Assembly: GCA_963737075.1 (NCBI GenBank)
Contig: CAVTRI010000002.1
Location: 2,542,001-2,606,000, forward strand
Source of the DNA: CAVTRI01 sp963737075
GTDB lineage: Bacteria > Actinomycetota > Acidimicrobiia > Acidimicrobiales > Palsa-688
Reading direction: 5' to 3'
Length of the DNA: 64,000 nt
Shown here: piece after piece, positions 1 to 8,225 of the stretch
Layout: every line of letters starts with the position of its first letter
Position numbering within the stretch: the first letter of the stretch is position 1
Notes under the pieces: model-generated
Seen by the model: only the letters and a program-made list of their open reading frames with translations
Told to the model about the DNA's origin: nothing
Databases searched by the model: none
Program-made: the position numbers and the translations under genes

Positions 1-769
1 ACAGCTGCGCGTCGGGGTCCTTGGGGTGCTCGACGCACGAGAGCCACAGGGCGGCGCCGTCGAGCACCGCCCCGGCGGCGTTCGTCCAAGACTCCAATGG
101 CTGCGGGGAGCGGAAGAACGCCAGCACCGGGAACGTGGTGTGCGTCTCCTCCACGTCCACGAACCACGCCTCCCAGGTCTGCCACAGCTCGGTCAGCCGA
201 TACCGAGCGCCCTCGATGCGGTGGTAACGGATCAACATCGTTGCCGGACTGGGCGGCTCGCCCGCGCGGATCCGCATCAGCGATACGCCCCGTTCGCGGC
301 GGGAGAACGCCGCGTAGATGCTGGGCAGGTAGCTGATCATCAACGTGAGCAGCACCAGACCCAAGGCCGCTTCGGTGTAGCTGACCAGATTGGCGCCCAG
401 CCGGGGCGAACTGGTCGTCCCAAGCGTGAACACCGATGACCCCGACAGCTCGATCGCCCGCCGGAACGAGCTGGTCGTCATGCCGAGGTAGATCAGCGTG
501 TAGCCGACGATGATCGCCGCCAGCCACGACGCCAGCAGCAGGAGGAGCGCCGTCGGCCCGAGCATGGCCATGAGCCGGTCCCGCCGTTCATAACTGGCCG
601 ACCGACCGGACCGCAGCCGGAACGCCAGCTGCACCGCCACCGTCGCCAGCCTCGACATCCGGTTTTGGACGCCGCGGGGCAGGATCGTGGACCGCACCGC
701 GGAGCTCAGCGTCAGGGCGACGATCGCCACCCCGGCGACGACGGCGACGACCTCGGCGGCGGTGCCCAA
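1..769 (-). CDS. Membrane protein with ion-channel-like pore segment, 3' end cut by window
   Basis: Read by translating the minus strand; the frame runs off the left edge. Three hydrophobic segments are visible: one at the N-terminus (VVAVVAGVAIVAL), one near residue 80 (LLLLLASWLAAIIVGY) and one near residue 140 (LGLVLLTLMISYL). Between the last two lies FTLGTTSSPRLG, which resembles the pore loop preceding the last helix of two-helix ion-channel domains, although a canonical GYG filter is absent. The rest looks cytoplasmic and contains a WQTWEAWF stretch. The TTG start at 769 is the first plausible start after the helicase stop. The call as an ion-channel-like membrane protein is inference from topology only; substrate and function are unknown. 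Confidence 0.65.
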   Translation of the reverse strand, partial: MGTAAEVVAVVAGVAIVALTLSSAVRSTILPRGVQNRMSRLATVAVQLAFRLRSGRSASYERRDRLMAMLGPTALLLLLASWLAAIIVGYTLIYLGMTTSSFRRAIELSGSSVFTLGTTSSPRLGANLVSYTEAALGLVLLTLMISYLPSIYAAFSRRERGVSLMRIRAGEPPSPATMLIRYHRIEGARYRLTELWQTWEAWFVDVEETHTTFPVLAFFRSPQPLESWTNAAGAVLDGAALWLSCVEHPKDPDAQL

Positions 770-780
770 CGCCGACGCGA

Positions 781-1960
781 TCAGCTCGCGACCGGGTCCC
801 GGGCGCGGAGATCTGCCAGGCGCGGGTCGTTGGACAGCATTTCCACGATCGGCACCTGGAGGCCCAGCCGCTTCTGGATGCGCTCGACCTGGAGCTGCTG
901 GTTCCACAGGACGAGCGTCACCACGAGGCCCTCTCGTCCGGCCCTGGCCGTCCGCCCGGAACGGTGCAGGTACGCCTTGTGGTCGTCGGGAGGGTCGAAG
1001 TGCACGACGACGTCGATGCCGTCCACGTCGATGCCGCGGGCGGCGACGTCGGTCGCGACCAGCACCCGGAGACGACCGGACGCGAAGCTGCGCAGGGCCC
1101 GCTCGCGCACCTGCTGGCGGAGATCGCCGTGGATCGCGCGGGTGTCGACGCCCTCACGGCGGAGAGCCTCGGTGAGCCGGTCGGCGCCCCGCTTGGTGGC
1201 GGTGAACACCAGCATGCGCTCTGCGTGCCGGGAGATGGCCGCCGCCACCTTGACCTTGTCCAGCTGGTGGACCAGGAGAAAGCGGTGCGTCATGGCGGTG
1301 ACCGTCGGTTGCCGGGAGGTGACCTCATGAAACACGGGGTCAGACAGCTCGTGGCGGACCAGCCGGTCAACGTCGCCGTCCAGCGTGGCCGAGAAGAGCA
1401 TCGTCTGATGCGGCTTCTCCAGCTGACGCAAGATCCATTCCACCTGGGGCATGAACCCCATATCCGCCATCCGGTCAGCCTCGTCGAGCACGAGGATCTC
1501 GACGCTTCCGAGGTCGACGTCGCCGCGCTGGCACAGATCGATGAGACGGCCGGGCGTGGCGATCACCACGTCGACCCCCGCCCGCAGCAGGCGTATCTGA
1601 GCATCCATCGCGGTGCCGCCATAGCAGGCGGTCAATCGGTGGCCGACCGCGTCAGCAAGAGGCTGGAGCACGTCCGCGACCTGTCGGGCGAGCTCGCGGG
1701 TGGGTACCAGGACGAGCGCGGGGGGTGTTCTGCCCGGGCGCGGCGGGATCGAGGCGCTGTAGGAGCGGTACTCCAAACGCCAGGGTCTTCCCGGACCCGG
1801 TCTTCGCTTTGCCGCAGACGTCGCGGCCGGCGAGCGCGTCGCTGATGGTAAGCGCCTGGATAGGGAACGGCTCGGTGATGCCCCGGCGGGTGAGGGCGTC
1901 GGCCAACGCGGGCATGACGTCGAGAGCGTCGAACGAGCGGGGCAGTTCGACCGTGGTCAA
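781..1960 (-). pseudogene. DEAD-box ATP-dependent RNA helicase, interrupted by one frameshift
   Basis: The first frame (ATG at 1960) carries the Q motif (GITEPFPIQ) and Walker A (AKTGSGKT). After NTPRA it becomes nonsense, and the downstream frame picks up with LVLVPTRELA, IATPGR, LDEADRMADMGF, a SAT motif, VATDVAARGID and HRSGRTARAG. The two halves join if one G is removed from the six-G run at 1720-1725. Joined length is about 392 residues, normal for the catalytic core of a DEAD-box helicase with a short tail. It would unwind RNA duplexes in ribosome assembly or RNA turnover. The break may be a real mutation or a homopolymer error; every motif is otherwise intact, which favours an error or a very recent lesion. 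Confidence 0.85.
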
Positions 1961-2149
1961 CCAGGCTCCTGTTGCATGTCGGGGGTGAAGGTGTTTGGCA
2001 CCCGCCGCGCTCCGTCAGAGCGGCAGGCGGGCCAGCCTACGCGGGCATTGCGTTCGCTATGCCGTGACAGGCCGTGCACATCGATGGTACCTGGTCCCCA
2101 CCCGTTCCTGACGATGCGTGTCACAGGGGCTGGGTAGCCTGCGCTGTCG

Positions 2150-3409
2150 ATGAAGCTCTTCGACGCCGCACCCGCCGAGCCTCGCCGGCTGACGCTGATC
2201 CGGCTGGCCGCCGAGATCGCCCGCGCCGCCGCCGATGTCGGCCGCGTCGCGGTCGAGGGCGAGGTGCACCGGCCGAGCCGGTCGCAAGGCGGCTGGGTGT
2301 TCTTCACTCTGAGGGACAGGGCGGCGCAGGTCAGCGTGGTGGTTACCCGTACGGTCGCCGTCCGGTCGCGCATTGAGCCCGGCGAACGCGTGCTGGTCGT
2401 CGGCCAGCTCGAGTGGCACAACGAGCGCGGGCACCTGCAGTTCCGAGCCGATGAGGTGACGCCCGTTGGGGCCGGCGCCGTCGCCGCGCTCATAGCCGAG
2501 ACTCGCCGCCGGCTGGACGCCGATGGCGTCCTGCACCGTCCCCGCCGGCCGTTACCGGTCTTGCCCCGCTGCGTAGGGGTGGTGTGCGGAGCCGACGCTG
2601 CGGTCCGCAAGGACATCGAGTCGGTGGTCGTCAGCCGCTTCCCGGGATATCCGGTGCGTTTCACCGAGACGACCGTCACCGGACCTGGGGCGTCGACGGC
2701 GATAGCGGACGCCGTCCAGGCCGCCGTCCGGTCGGGCGCCGACGTGCTTGTGCTGGCCCGGGGGGGCGGCGACGCCACGGCCCTGCTGCCGTGGAGCACA
2801 GAGGAGGTCTGTCGGGCGATTGCCGCCTGCCCAATCCCCGTGGTGTCGGCGATTGGCCACGACGGCGACCGGCCGTTGTGCGACGAGGTGGCCGACCTGC
2901 GGTGTGGGACACCGTCGATCGCGGCGGCCGCCGTGGTGCCGGACGAGGCCGACCTCCGCCGGCGGATGGATGCCTGCCTGGCGCGGTGCGCCGAGCTCAC
3001 CGAACGCCGCGTGCAAATGGGTGGCCGACAGCTCGCCGGCGCCGACACGGGCGGCGCTCTGCGGTCCGGGGTCGAGCGGGCGGGGGTGCGGCTGGCCCGG
3101 GCCGGCGAGCGCCTCGAGTTCGTGCATCCCCGGCAGAGGGTGGCTCGCGCCACAGAGCGGATCCGAGCGCTCGATTGGCGGCGCCCGATCGGCGAGCGGG
3201 TCGGCCGGGCCGCGGGTCGTTTACAAGCCGACGGCCGGCACCTGTCGGCCCTGTCGCCGCAACGGACCCTGGAGCGCGGCTACGCCGTTGCTCGCGGCCC
3301 CGACGGCGCGGTGCTTCGCCGCGCCGGCGCTGTCTCGGCCGGTGATCGGGTGGACGTGCGCCTGGCCGCCGGCCGGCTGGGCGCAGTCGTGGAGGAGATC
3401 GAGACGTGA
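2150..3409 (+). CDS. xseA: Exodeoxyribonuclease VII large subunit
   Basis: Catalytic subunit of exonuclease VII, which degrades single-stranded DNA from both ends to short oligonucleotides. The N-terminal OB-fold (about residues 15-110) is followed by the nuclease core, with LARGGGDATALLPWSTEEV, IPVVSAIGHDGD and ADLRCGTPSIAA matching the family's conserved blocks. The C-terminus ends in a YAVARGPDGAVLR-type segment typical of XseA. Length of 419 residues is usual. A TAGCCT -10-like box at 2135-2140 sits 9 nt before the ATG, so the transcript probably has little or no leader. Its stop overlaps the GTG of xseB (GTGA), so the two subunits are probably translationally coupled. Confidence 0.95.
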   Translation: MKLFDAAPAEPRRLTLIRLAAEIARAAADVGRVAVEGEVHRPSRSQGGWVFFTLRDRAAQVSVVVTRTVAVRSRIEPGERVLVVGQLEWHNERGHLQFRADEVTPVGAGAVAALIAETRRRLDADGVLHRPRRPLPVLPRCVGVVCGADAAVRKDIESVVVSRFPGYPVRFTETTVTGPGASTAIADAVQAAVRSGADVLVLARGGGDATALLPWSTEEVCRAIAACPIPVVSAIGHDGDRPLCDEVADLRCGTPSIAAAAVVPDEADLRRRMDACLARCAELTERRVQMGGRQLAGADTGGALRSGVERAGVRLARAGERLEFVHPRQRVARATERIRALDWRRPIGERVGRAAGRLQADGRHLSALSPQRTLERGYAVARGPDGAVLRRAGAVSAGDRVDVRLAAGRLGAVVEEIET

Positions 3410-3630
3410 GCAGGGAAGACAACGCGCGCGGTGACGGGCGTTCGTTCGAGCAGTTGCTCGAAGAGCTGGAGGCGATCACCGAGCGGCTGGCGACGGGCGA
3501 GCTCGGGATCGAGGCGGCGACGGACCTGTTCGAGCAGGCCGAGCGACTTCATGCGCTGGCGTCCGCCCGGCTGGCGGAGGTGCAGGCCCGCGTCGACCGC
3601 CTGTCTCGCGCTCGTAACCCGAGCAGCTAG
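3406..3630 (+). CDS. xseB: Exodeoxyribonuclease VII small subunit
   Basis: A 74-residue helical protein with the XseB signature FEQLLEELEAITERLATGELGIEAATDLFEQ at the N-terminus (residues 11-41). It binds the large subunit's coiled-coil arms and is needed for exonuclease VII activity. The GTG start overlaps the xseA stop by four bases. The stop codon shares the sequence CTAG with the stop of the convergent aminopeptidase gene, so the two genes overlap by 4 nt tail to tail and leave no room for a terminator between them. Confidence 0.92.
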   Translation: MSREDNARGDGRSFEQLLEELEAITERLATGELGIEAATDLFEQAERLHALASARLAEVQARVDRLSRARNPSS

Positions 3631-6182
3631 AGCGCCGACCGCAACTGGTCGGCGAGGCTGTCCCGGACCCGACTACCGAAGGCCACGTTGATGTCCATGC
3701 GCTCCTGCAGTTGGGCGAGGCGAACGGCGGCGACCGGCAGCGTTTGCTTCTCGAACCAGGCGTGTACCCGGTCTGCCGTGTCCGGATCGACGAGGCCCGT
3801 GATCCCTTCCAGGACCCGCGAAAGGAGGTTGCCGGGCAGCCGGCCGGCGATGTCGTCCCAACGCTCGGTGACCCAGTCCCACGCCCGGGCCCCGCCCGCG
3901 CGGGACGCCACAAGTGGGGCGATCAAAAACGGCGTGTCCTGGCTACGCACCTCAGGACTCAGGCTCAGCTCCAAGGCGCGCATGGCGAGCTCGGGTTCGG
4001 ACACGTTGCTGAGGGCTGAGAGGTATCGGATCTTCTCTTGCGGCGTCGCCGCGCGGCGGTAGGCATCGAGCACGAGGTCATACGCCGGCTCCCCGCCAGA
4101 CGCCACGACCACGTTTGCGGTCGGGGTGAGCAGGTCGGGGGCGAGGCAAGACGGGTCCGCCCGGTACGCCGCAAAGCGGGCGGCCGCGTCCGCGGCGACC
4201 GCCTTGTCGGCGCCCACCGTTCCCAGCGCGCCTACGAGCCGCGACCTGGTGATACCGAGCCGCGCCTGCTCTCCGTCCTCGGGCACCCAGCCCAGCCGGT
4301 CGAAGGCGGGGCGGGCCACGGACCGCACGAATGCCTGCAACGTGGGGCGCTCGGCGTCACTGACGATGAGGTCCAGCAGCCCCAGCGGCGCCAGCACCGC
4401 GGCCCACACGTCCGGATCTCGTTCGTCTCCCAGGCTGGTCACCAGGCCGACCCACGCCGAGAGAGGGGCGCGCCCGGCGACGACCGTAGCCCAGGTGTCG
4501 CCGACCAGACCCAGCCGTTCGAGCGGGTCGCACACGCCCTGCAGGTCGGCAGTGAGCAGTTCCAACAGATTCGGGCTGTAACTGGTGCGATAGAACCCCC
4601 AGTTGCCGTCGTTCACCACTGCCCAGTCGAGCGGCCCGTCCAGGTCGATCCGGATGTCGTCCGCCTCCAGCAGCACCCTCCGGCGCTGGACAGAGCCGCC
4701 CACGGACAGACGGAGGTTCACGGGGACCGCCCACCGCGCCTTGTCGTCGTCGCCGCGATAGAGAAAACGCTGCTGCCGCAACGTCAAATGATCGCCGTGC
4801 TCCTCGACCGAGATGGTTGGATACCCGCCCTGGAAGATCCACGAGTCCATGATCGTGCGGACCGGCTCGCCTGACATCGACTCGATGGCATCCCACAGGT
4901 CAGCGGTCTCGGTGTTGCCGTAGCGGTGGCGGTCGAGGTAGTGGGCGATGCCCCGTCGAAACGTCTCCGCCCCGAGGTACTGCTCGAGCATCCGCAGCAC
5001 CGACCCGCCCTTCTGATACGTGAGCACGTCGAACATCGCCTCGGCCTCTTCCGGCGAGCCGACCTCAAACTCCACCGGCCGGGTGTTGACCAGCCCGTCA
5101 GTGCCGAGGGCGGCCGCCTTGCCGGCGCCGAATCCGGTCCACATCTGCCAAGAAGGATCGAACGCGTCGGTGGTGGTGAGCTCCATGAACGTGGCGAAGG
5201 CCTCGTTGAGCCAAATTCCGTTCCACCATCTCATGGTCACCAGGTTCCCGAACCACATGTGCGCCGTCTCGTGAGCCACGACCGACGCCACCCGTTGCAG
5301 CTCTAGCTGGGACGACGCGGCGGGGTCGATCAACAGCAGCGGCTCGCGGTAGGTGACGCAACCGACGTTCTCCATCGCGCCGAAGGCGAAGTCCGGGATG
5401 GCCACGTGGTCGATCTTGCCCGCCGGATAGGGGATGTCGAAGTACCGGGTCAGGAAGCGCAGGGCGTGCTCGCCTGTCCGCAGCGCGAACGGTGTCAGCC
5501 CGGCGCGGCCCGGGACCGCCGCCACCCGCAGCGGAACGCCGTCGACGTCGATTGCCTCCGTCTGCTCGAACGGCCCCACGATCAGCGCTACCAGATACGT
5601 CGACATCCGCATCGTCTCGGCGAACACCACCCGCCGCTTGCCGGATCCCGCCGTCTCCTCGGAAACGACGGCGCCGTTGGAGATGGCCGCCAGGCCCTCG
5701 TCGACGACCAGGCTGATGGCGAACGTCGCCTTCAGATCCGGTTCGTCCCAGCACGGAAAGGCCCGGCGGGCGTCCGTCGACTCGAACTGGGTGGTGGCGA
5801 TCACCTGCTCGCGGCCGCTGTCATCGGTGAACGTGCTGCGGTAGAAGCCGTGCAACTTGTCGTTGAGGATGCCGTCGAACCTCAGGCGCAGCTCGTAGCC
5901 GCCGGGGGGGACGTCCCGACCCCACTCGACTGTGGCTCGCTGCAGCTCCTCGTCGAGCGACACGCGCCCAGAGATCGGCGCCTCTCCGTTGGAGAAAAGC
6001 TCGGCCGAGGTGATGTCCAGCTCGATGGCGTTGAGGACGAAGTGTTCGGTCATCTCCTCCACGCGCACCGTCACCACCAATGTGCCGGCGAAGGCGGCGG
6101 CGTCGAGATCCGGGGTGAGCTCGAGCTGGTAGCGCTCGGGCACGACGGTGCGGGGCAGTCGGTAGCTCGCCGTTGAGGCCAC
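3627..6182 (-). CDS. pepN: M1-family zinc aminopeptidase
   Basis: Cytosolic metallopeptidase that removes N-terminal residues from peptides. The substrate-binding GAMEN motif lies near residue 267. The zinc site is HETAH near residue 300, followed 18 residues later by the third ligand in WLNEAFATF. The protein is about 851 residues and ends in the long helical ERAP1-like domain (WDWVTERWDDIAGRL). A longer in-frame extension exists upstream, but I place the start at the GTG at 6182 because AAGGGAG lies about 6 nt before it and the conserved sequence (YRLPRTVVPERYQLELTPDL) begins right after. No signal peptide. The next gene upstream is divergent. Confidence 0.95.
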   Translation of the reverse strand: MASTASYRLPRTVVPERYQLELTPDLDAAAFAGTLVVTVRVEEMTEHFVLNAIELDITSAELFSNGEAPISGRVSLDEELQRATVEWGRDVPPGGYELRLRFDGILNDKLHGFYRSTFTDDSGREQVIATTQFESTDARRAFPCWDEPDLKATFAISLVVDEGLAAISNGAVVSEETAGSGKRRVVFAETMRMSTYLVALIVGPFEQTEAIDVDGVPLRVAAVPGRAGLTPFALRTGEHALRFLTRYFDIPYPAGKIDHVAIPDFAFGAMENVGCVTYREPLLLIDPAASSQLELQRVASVVAHETAHMWFGNLVTMRWWNGIWLNEAFATFMELTTTDAFDPSWQMWTGFGAGKAAALGTDGLVNTRPVEFEVGSPEEAEAMFDVLTYQKGGSVLRMLEQYLGAETFRRGIAHYLDRHRYGNTETADLWDAIESMSGEPVRTIMDSWIFQGGYPTISVEEHGDHLTLRQQRFLYRGDDDKARWAVPVNLRLSVGGSVQRRRVLLEADDIRIDLDGPLDWAVVNDGNWGFYRTSYSPNLLELLTADLQGVCDPLERLGLVGDTWATVVAGRAPLSAWVGLVTSLGDERDPDVWAAVLAPLGLLDLIVSDAERPTLQAFVRSVARPAFDRLGWVPEDGEQARLGITRSRLVGALGTVGADKAVAADAAARFAAYRADPSCLAPDLLTPTANVVVASGGEPAYDLVLDAYRRAATPQEKIRYLSALSNVSEPELAMRALELSLSPEVRSQDTPFLIAPLVASRAGGARAWDWVTERWDDIAGRLPGNLLSRVLEGITGLVDPDTADRVHAWFEKQTLPVAAVRLAQLQERMDINVAFGSRVRDSLADQLRSAL

Positions 6183-6265
6183 GTCGGACTCCCTTCGAGT
6201 GGGCGGAAGCCCCCACCCTAACTTTTGCGCCGTGGCCGGTCGTAGGGCGGCTACCGTGGCCGCCC

Positions 6266-7273
6266 GTGTCTGCCCCCCCTTTGGCCGCCGTCGACGTCGT
6301 GACCCTCGGGCACGCCATCGTGGACGTGCTGGCATCCGCATCGGACGAGCTGGTTGCCGAGCTCGGCCTGGCCAAGGGCACGATGACGCTGGTCGACGAC
6401 CAGCAGTCCGAGCGCATCTACGCCCGCGTCGGCCCGGCCACCGAGATGTCAGGCGGGTCCGCGGCCAACACGGCGGTCGGCGTCGCTCGTCTCGGGGCTT
6501 CGGCGGCGTTCGTGGGGAAAGTCCGCGACGACCAGCTGGGCCGGGTGTTCACCCACGACATCCGGGCGGCAGGAGTCGCCTTCGGCGTCCCGGCTGCCAC
6601 CGAGGGGCTGCCGACCGGTCGCTGCATCGTCATGGTCACTCCCGATGCGGAGAAGACCATGTGCACCAATCTCGGCGTCGGCGACGTGATCGTGCCCGAC
6701 GACATCGACGAAGCGCTGATCTCCCGAGCCGGGATCCTCTACATCGAGGGCTACCTGTGCGGCCTGGAGCACACCGACGCCGCGGTCGCTCGCGCCCTGG
6801 AGGTGGCCAGATCCGCGGGGACCAAGGTGTCGCTGTCGCTGTCGGATCCGTCGTGGGTCGAGCTCCACGGCCGGGACATGGACGCTCTGCTGGACCAGGT
6901 CGACCTCCTCTTTGCCAATGAGCAGGAGGCATGCGGGATGGTCGGCACCGACGATGTCGACGCCGCGCTGACCCGGCTCGCCGCGCGCTGCCCCACGGTG
7001 GCGGTTACCTTGGGGGCGGCCGGGTCGGTGGTCGCCGCCGACGGCAACATCATCCGTGTCCCCGCGGAGGCCGTGGAAGACGTGGTCGACACGACCGGGG
7101 CGGGAGACCTGTACGCGGCCGGCTTCCTGTACGGCGCCAGCAGGGGTCTCGGCGCCGAGGCATCAGCCCGTCTCGGCGGGATCGCCGCCGCCGAAGTTGT
7201 CAGCCACATGGGCGCCCGGCCGGTGGCGTCGTTACGGATGTTGGCTACCGACGCCGGAGTGTTGGCCTCCTAG
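6266..7273 (+). CDS. PfkB-family carbohydrate/nucleoside kinase, adenosine-kinase-like
   Basis: Ribokinase-fold ATP-dependent kinase of 335 residues. The N-terminal glycine block SGGSAANTAVGVARLG and FVGKVRDDQLGRVFTHDI resemble the adenosine kinase branch of the family. The C-terminal catalytic signature DTTGAGDLYAAGF, whose Asp is the base, lies near residue 275, and FANEQEACGM forms the usual mid-domain block. The GTG start at 6266 fits the beginning of homology (VDVVTLGHAIVDVLA). Substrate cannot be fixed from sequence: adenosine or another ribonucleoside or sugar is plausible. It is divergent from the aminopeptidase and convergent with the enoyl-CoA hydratase. Confidence 0.9.
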   Translation: MSAPPLAAVDVVTLGHAIVDVLASASDELVAELGLAKGTMTLVDDQQSERIYARVGPATEMSGGSAANTAVGVARLGASAAFVGKVRDDQLGRVFTHDIRAAGVAFGVPAATEGLPTGRCIVMVTPDAEKTMCTNLGVGDVIVPDDIDEALISRAGILYIEGYLCGLEHTDAAVARALEVARSAGTKVSLSLSDPSWVELHGRDMDALLDQVDLLFANEQEACGMVGTDDVDAALTRLAARCPTVAVTLGAAGSVVAADGNIIRVPAEAVEDVVDTTGAGDLYAAGFLYGASRGLGAEASARLGGIAAAEVVSHMGARPVASLRMLATDAGVLAS

Positions 7274-7286
7274 GGTCGCAGCGCTC

Positions 7287-8066
7287 TCACATCTGGCTGC
7301 GGCCGCGGGCCACGATGGCCGCCCGCCGGCGCGCGACCTCGTCGGCATCGAAGTTGGTGCGACGCCATTCGATTGAGACGCGCTGTTCAATCTCGAGGCC
7401 TTCCGCCGCGGTGGTGCGGGCGGTGTCCTTGTAGGACTGCAGCAGCGTGCGTACCCCGCGGGGGTCGTTGCCGGCGATGTCCGTGCCGAGGGCGACCGCC
7501 GTCTGGACCACCTCCGCATGGGGCATCACGTGGTTGACCAGGCCCAGCCGCAACGCCTCCTCAGCGTCCACGAAGTTGCCGGTGACGCTCATTTCCTTGG
7601 CGCGCCGCAATCCGATCGCCTGTGGCAGCAGGACGGTGAGGCCCCACCCGGGCATGACGCCGACCCTGGCATGGGTATCGGCAAAGCGGGCACGCTCGGA
7701 CGCCACCAGAAAGTCACAGTGCAGGGCCAGCTCCAGCCCTCCCGTGATCGCCGGCCCGTTGATAGCCCCGATCAGCGGCTTGCTCAAGGACGGCCACGGG
7801 CTGCCGGTCACGGTCTCTGCCGCCCCGGCGTCAAGGGTGTTGGCGGACGACCCGAGCTCCTTGAGGTCGACCCCGGCAGAGAAGGCGGGATCGGCTCCGG
7901 TCAGGACGATGGCGTGCACGGCATCGTCGGCGTCGGCCGCCAGCAGCGCGGCCGCCAACGTGCGCTGCAGCTCCCTGCTGAGGGCGTTGCGGGCCTCCGG
8001 CCGGTTCATGGTCACCACCGCCACGCTGTCGCGGACGTCGGTCAGTACCACCTGGGCGTCAGTCAT
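7287..8066 (-). CDS. Enoyl-CoA hydratase/isomerase family protein
   Basis: Crotonase-fold enzyme of 259 residues acting on acyl-CoA thioesters, probably hydration of trans-2-enoyl-CoA in fatty-acid or amino-acid breakdown. VTMNRPEARNALS is the N-terminal signature. ADPAFSAGVDLKEL and INGPAITGGLELALHCDFLVAS form the two oxyanion-hole loops. The glutamates typical of a true hydratase are not obvious (HARVGVMPGWG replaces the usual E-containing loop), so an isomerase, hydrolase or other crotonase reaction is possible. The ATG at 8066 is used; longer frames run into the bL37 gene, whose stop lies 8 nt upstream, so the two may be co-transcribed. Confidence 0.88.
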   Translation of the reverse strand: MTDAQVVLTDVRDSVAVVTMNRPEARNALSRELQRTLAAALLAADADDAVHAIVLTGADPAFSAGVDLKELGSSANTLDAGAAETVTGSPWPSLSKPLIGAINGPAITGGLELALHCDFLVASERARFADTHARVGVMPGWGLTVLLPQAIGLRRAKEMSVTGNFVDAEEALRLGLVNHVMPHAEVVQTAVALGTDIAGNDPRGVRTLLQSYKDTARTTAAEGLEIEQRVSIEWRRTNFDADEVARRRAAIVARGRSQM

Positions 8067-8074
8067 GGCGGCCC

Positions 8075-8158
8075 TCAGCGTCCACGGTTCGGCTTGCGGC
8101 CGTGATTGGCCTTCTTCCGCTTGGCTCGATGGCGGGCTTTGGCGGTGCGCTTGGACAT
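8075..8158 (-). CDS. Large-subunit micro-protein bL37-like (27 residues)
   Basis: A 27-residue, extremely basic peptide starting MSKRTAKARHRAKRKK and ending in an ANHGRKPN tail. That tail matches the ANHGKRPN-type ending of bL37, the tiny 50S protein described in mycobacterial ribosome structures. Composition (about half Lys/Arg, no acidic residue) also fits an rRNA-binding peptide. It is far shorter than automatic gene finders usually accept. It sits 8 nt upstream of the enoyl-CoA hydratase on the same strand and is divergent from ychF. Recognition is from memory of the family; a profile search would settle it. Confidence 0.78.
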   Translation of the reverse strand: MSKRTAKARHRAKRKKANHGRKPNRGR

Positions 8159-8225
8159 GCGTTGCAGGGTAATGCGCGCGCTCGATGGCCAGCCGAGTCG
8201 CGGGCTGGCAAGTAGCGTGAACCCG

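Noticed and set aside
1720..1725. Programmed ribosomal frameshifting in the helicase
   Set aside because: No slippery heptamer, stimulatory structure or known precedent in this family; the other single-base indels in the window make an error or mutation simpler.
2552..3153. Long minus-strand open frames opposite xseA
   Set aside because: They are GC-rich shadows of a gene with all XseA motifs and have no recognisable domain.
6183..6341. N-terminal extension of the M1 aminopeptidase
   Set aside because: Arg-rich and non-conserved in character; AAGGGAG in front of GTG 6182 and the start of family sequence favour the shorter protein.
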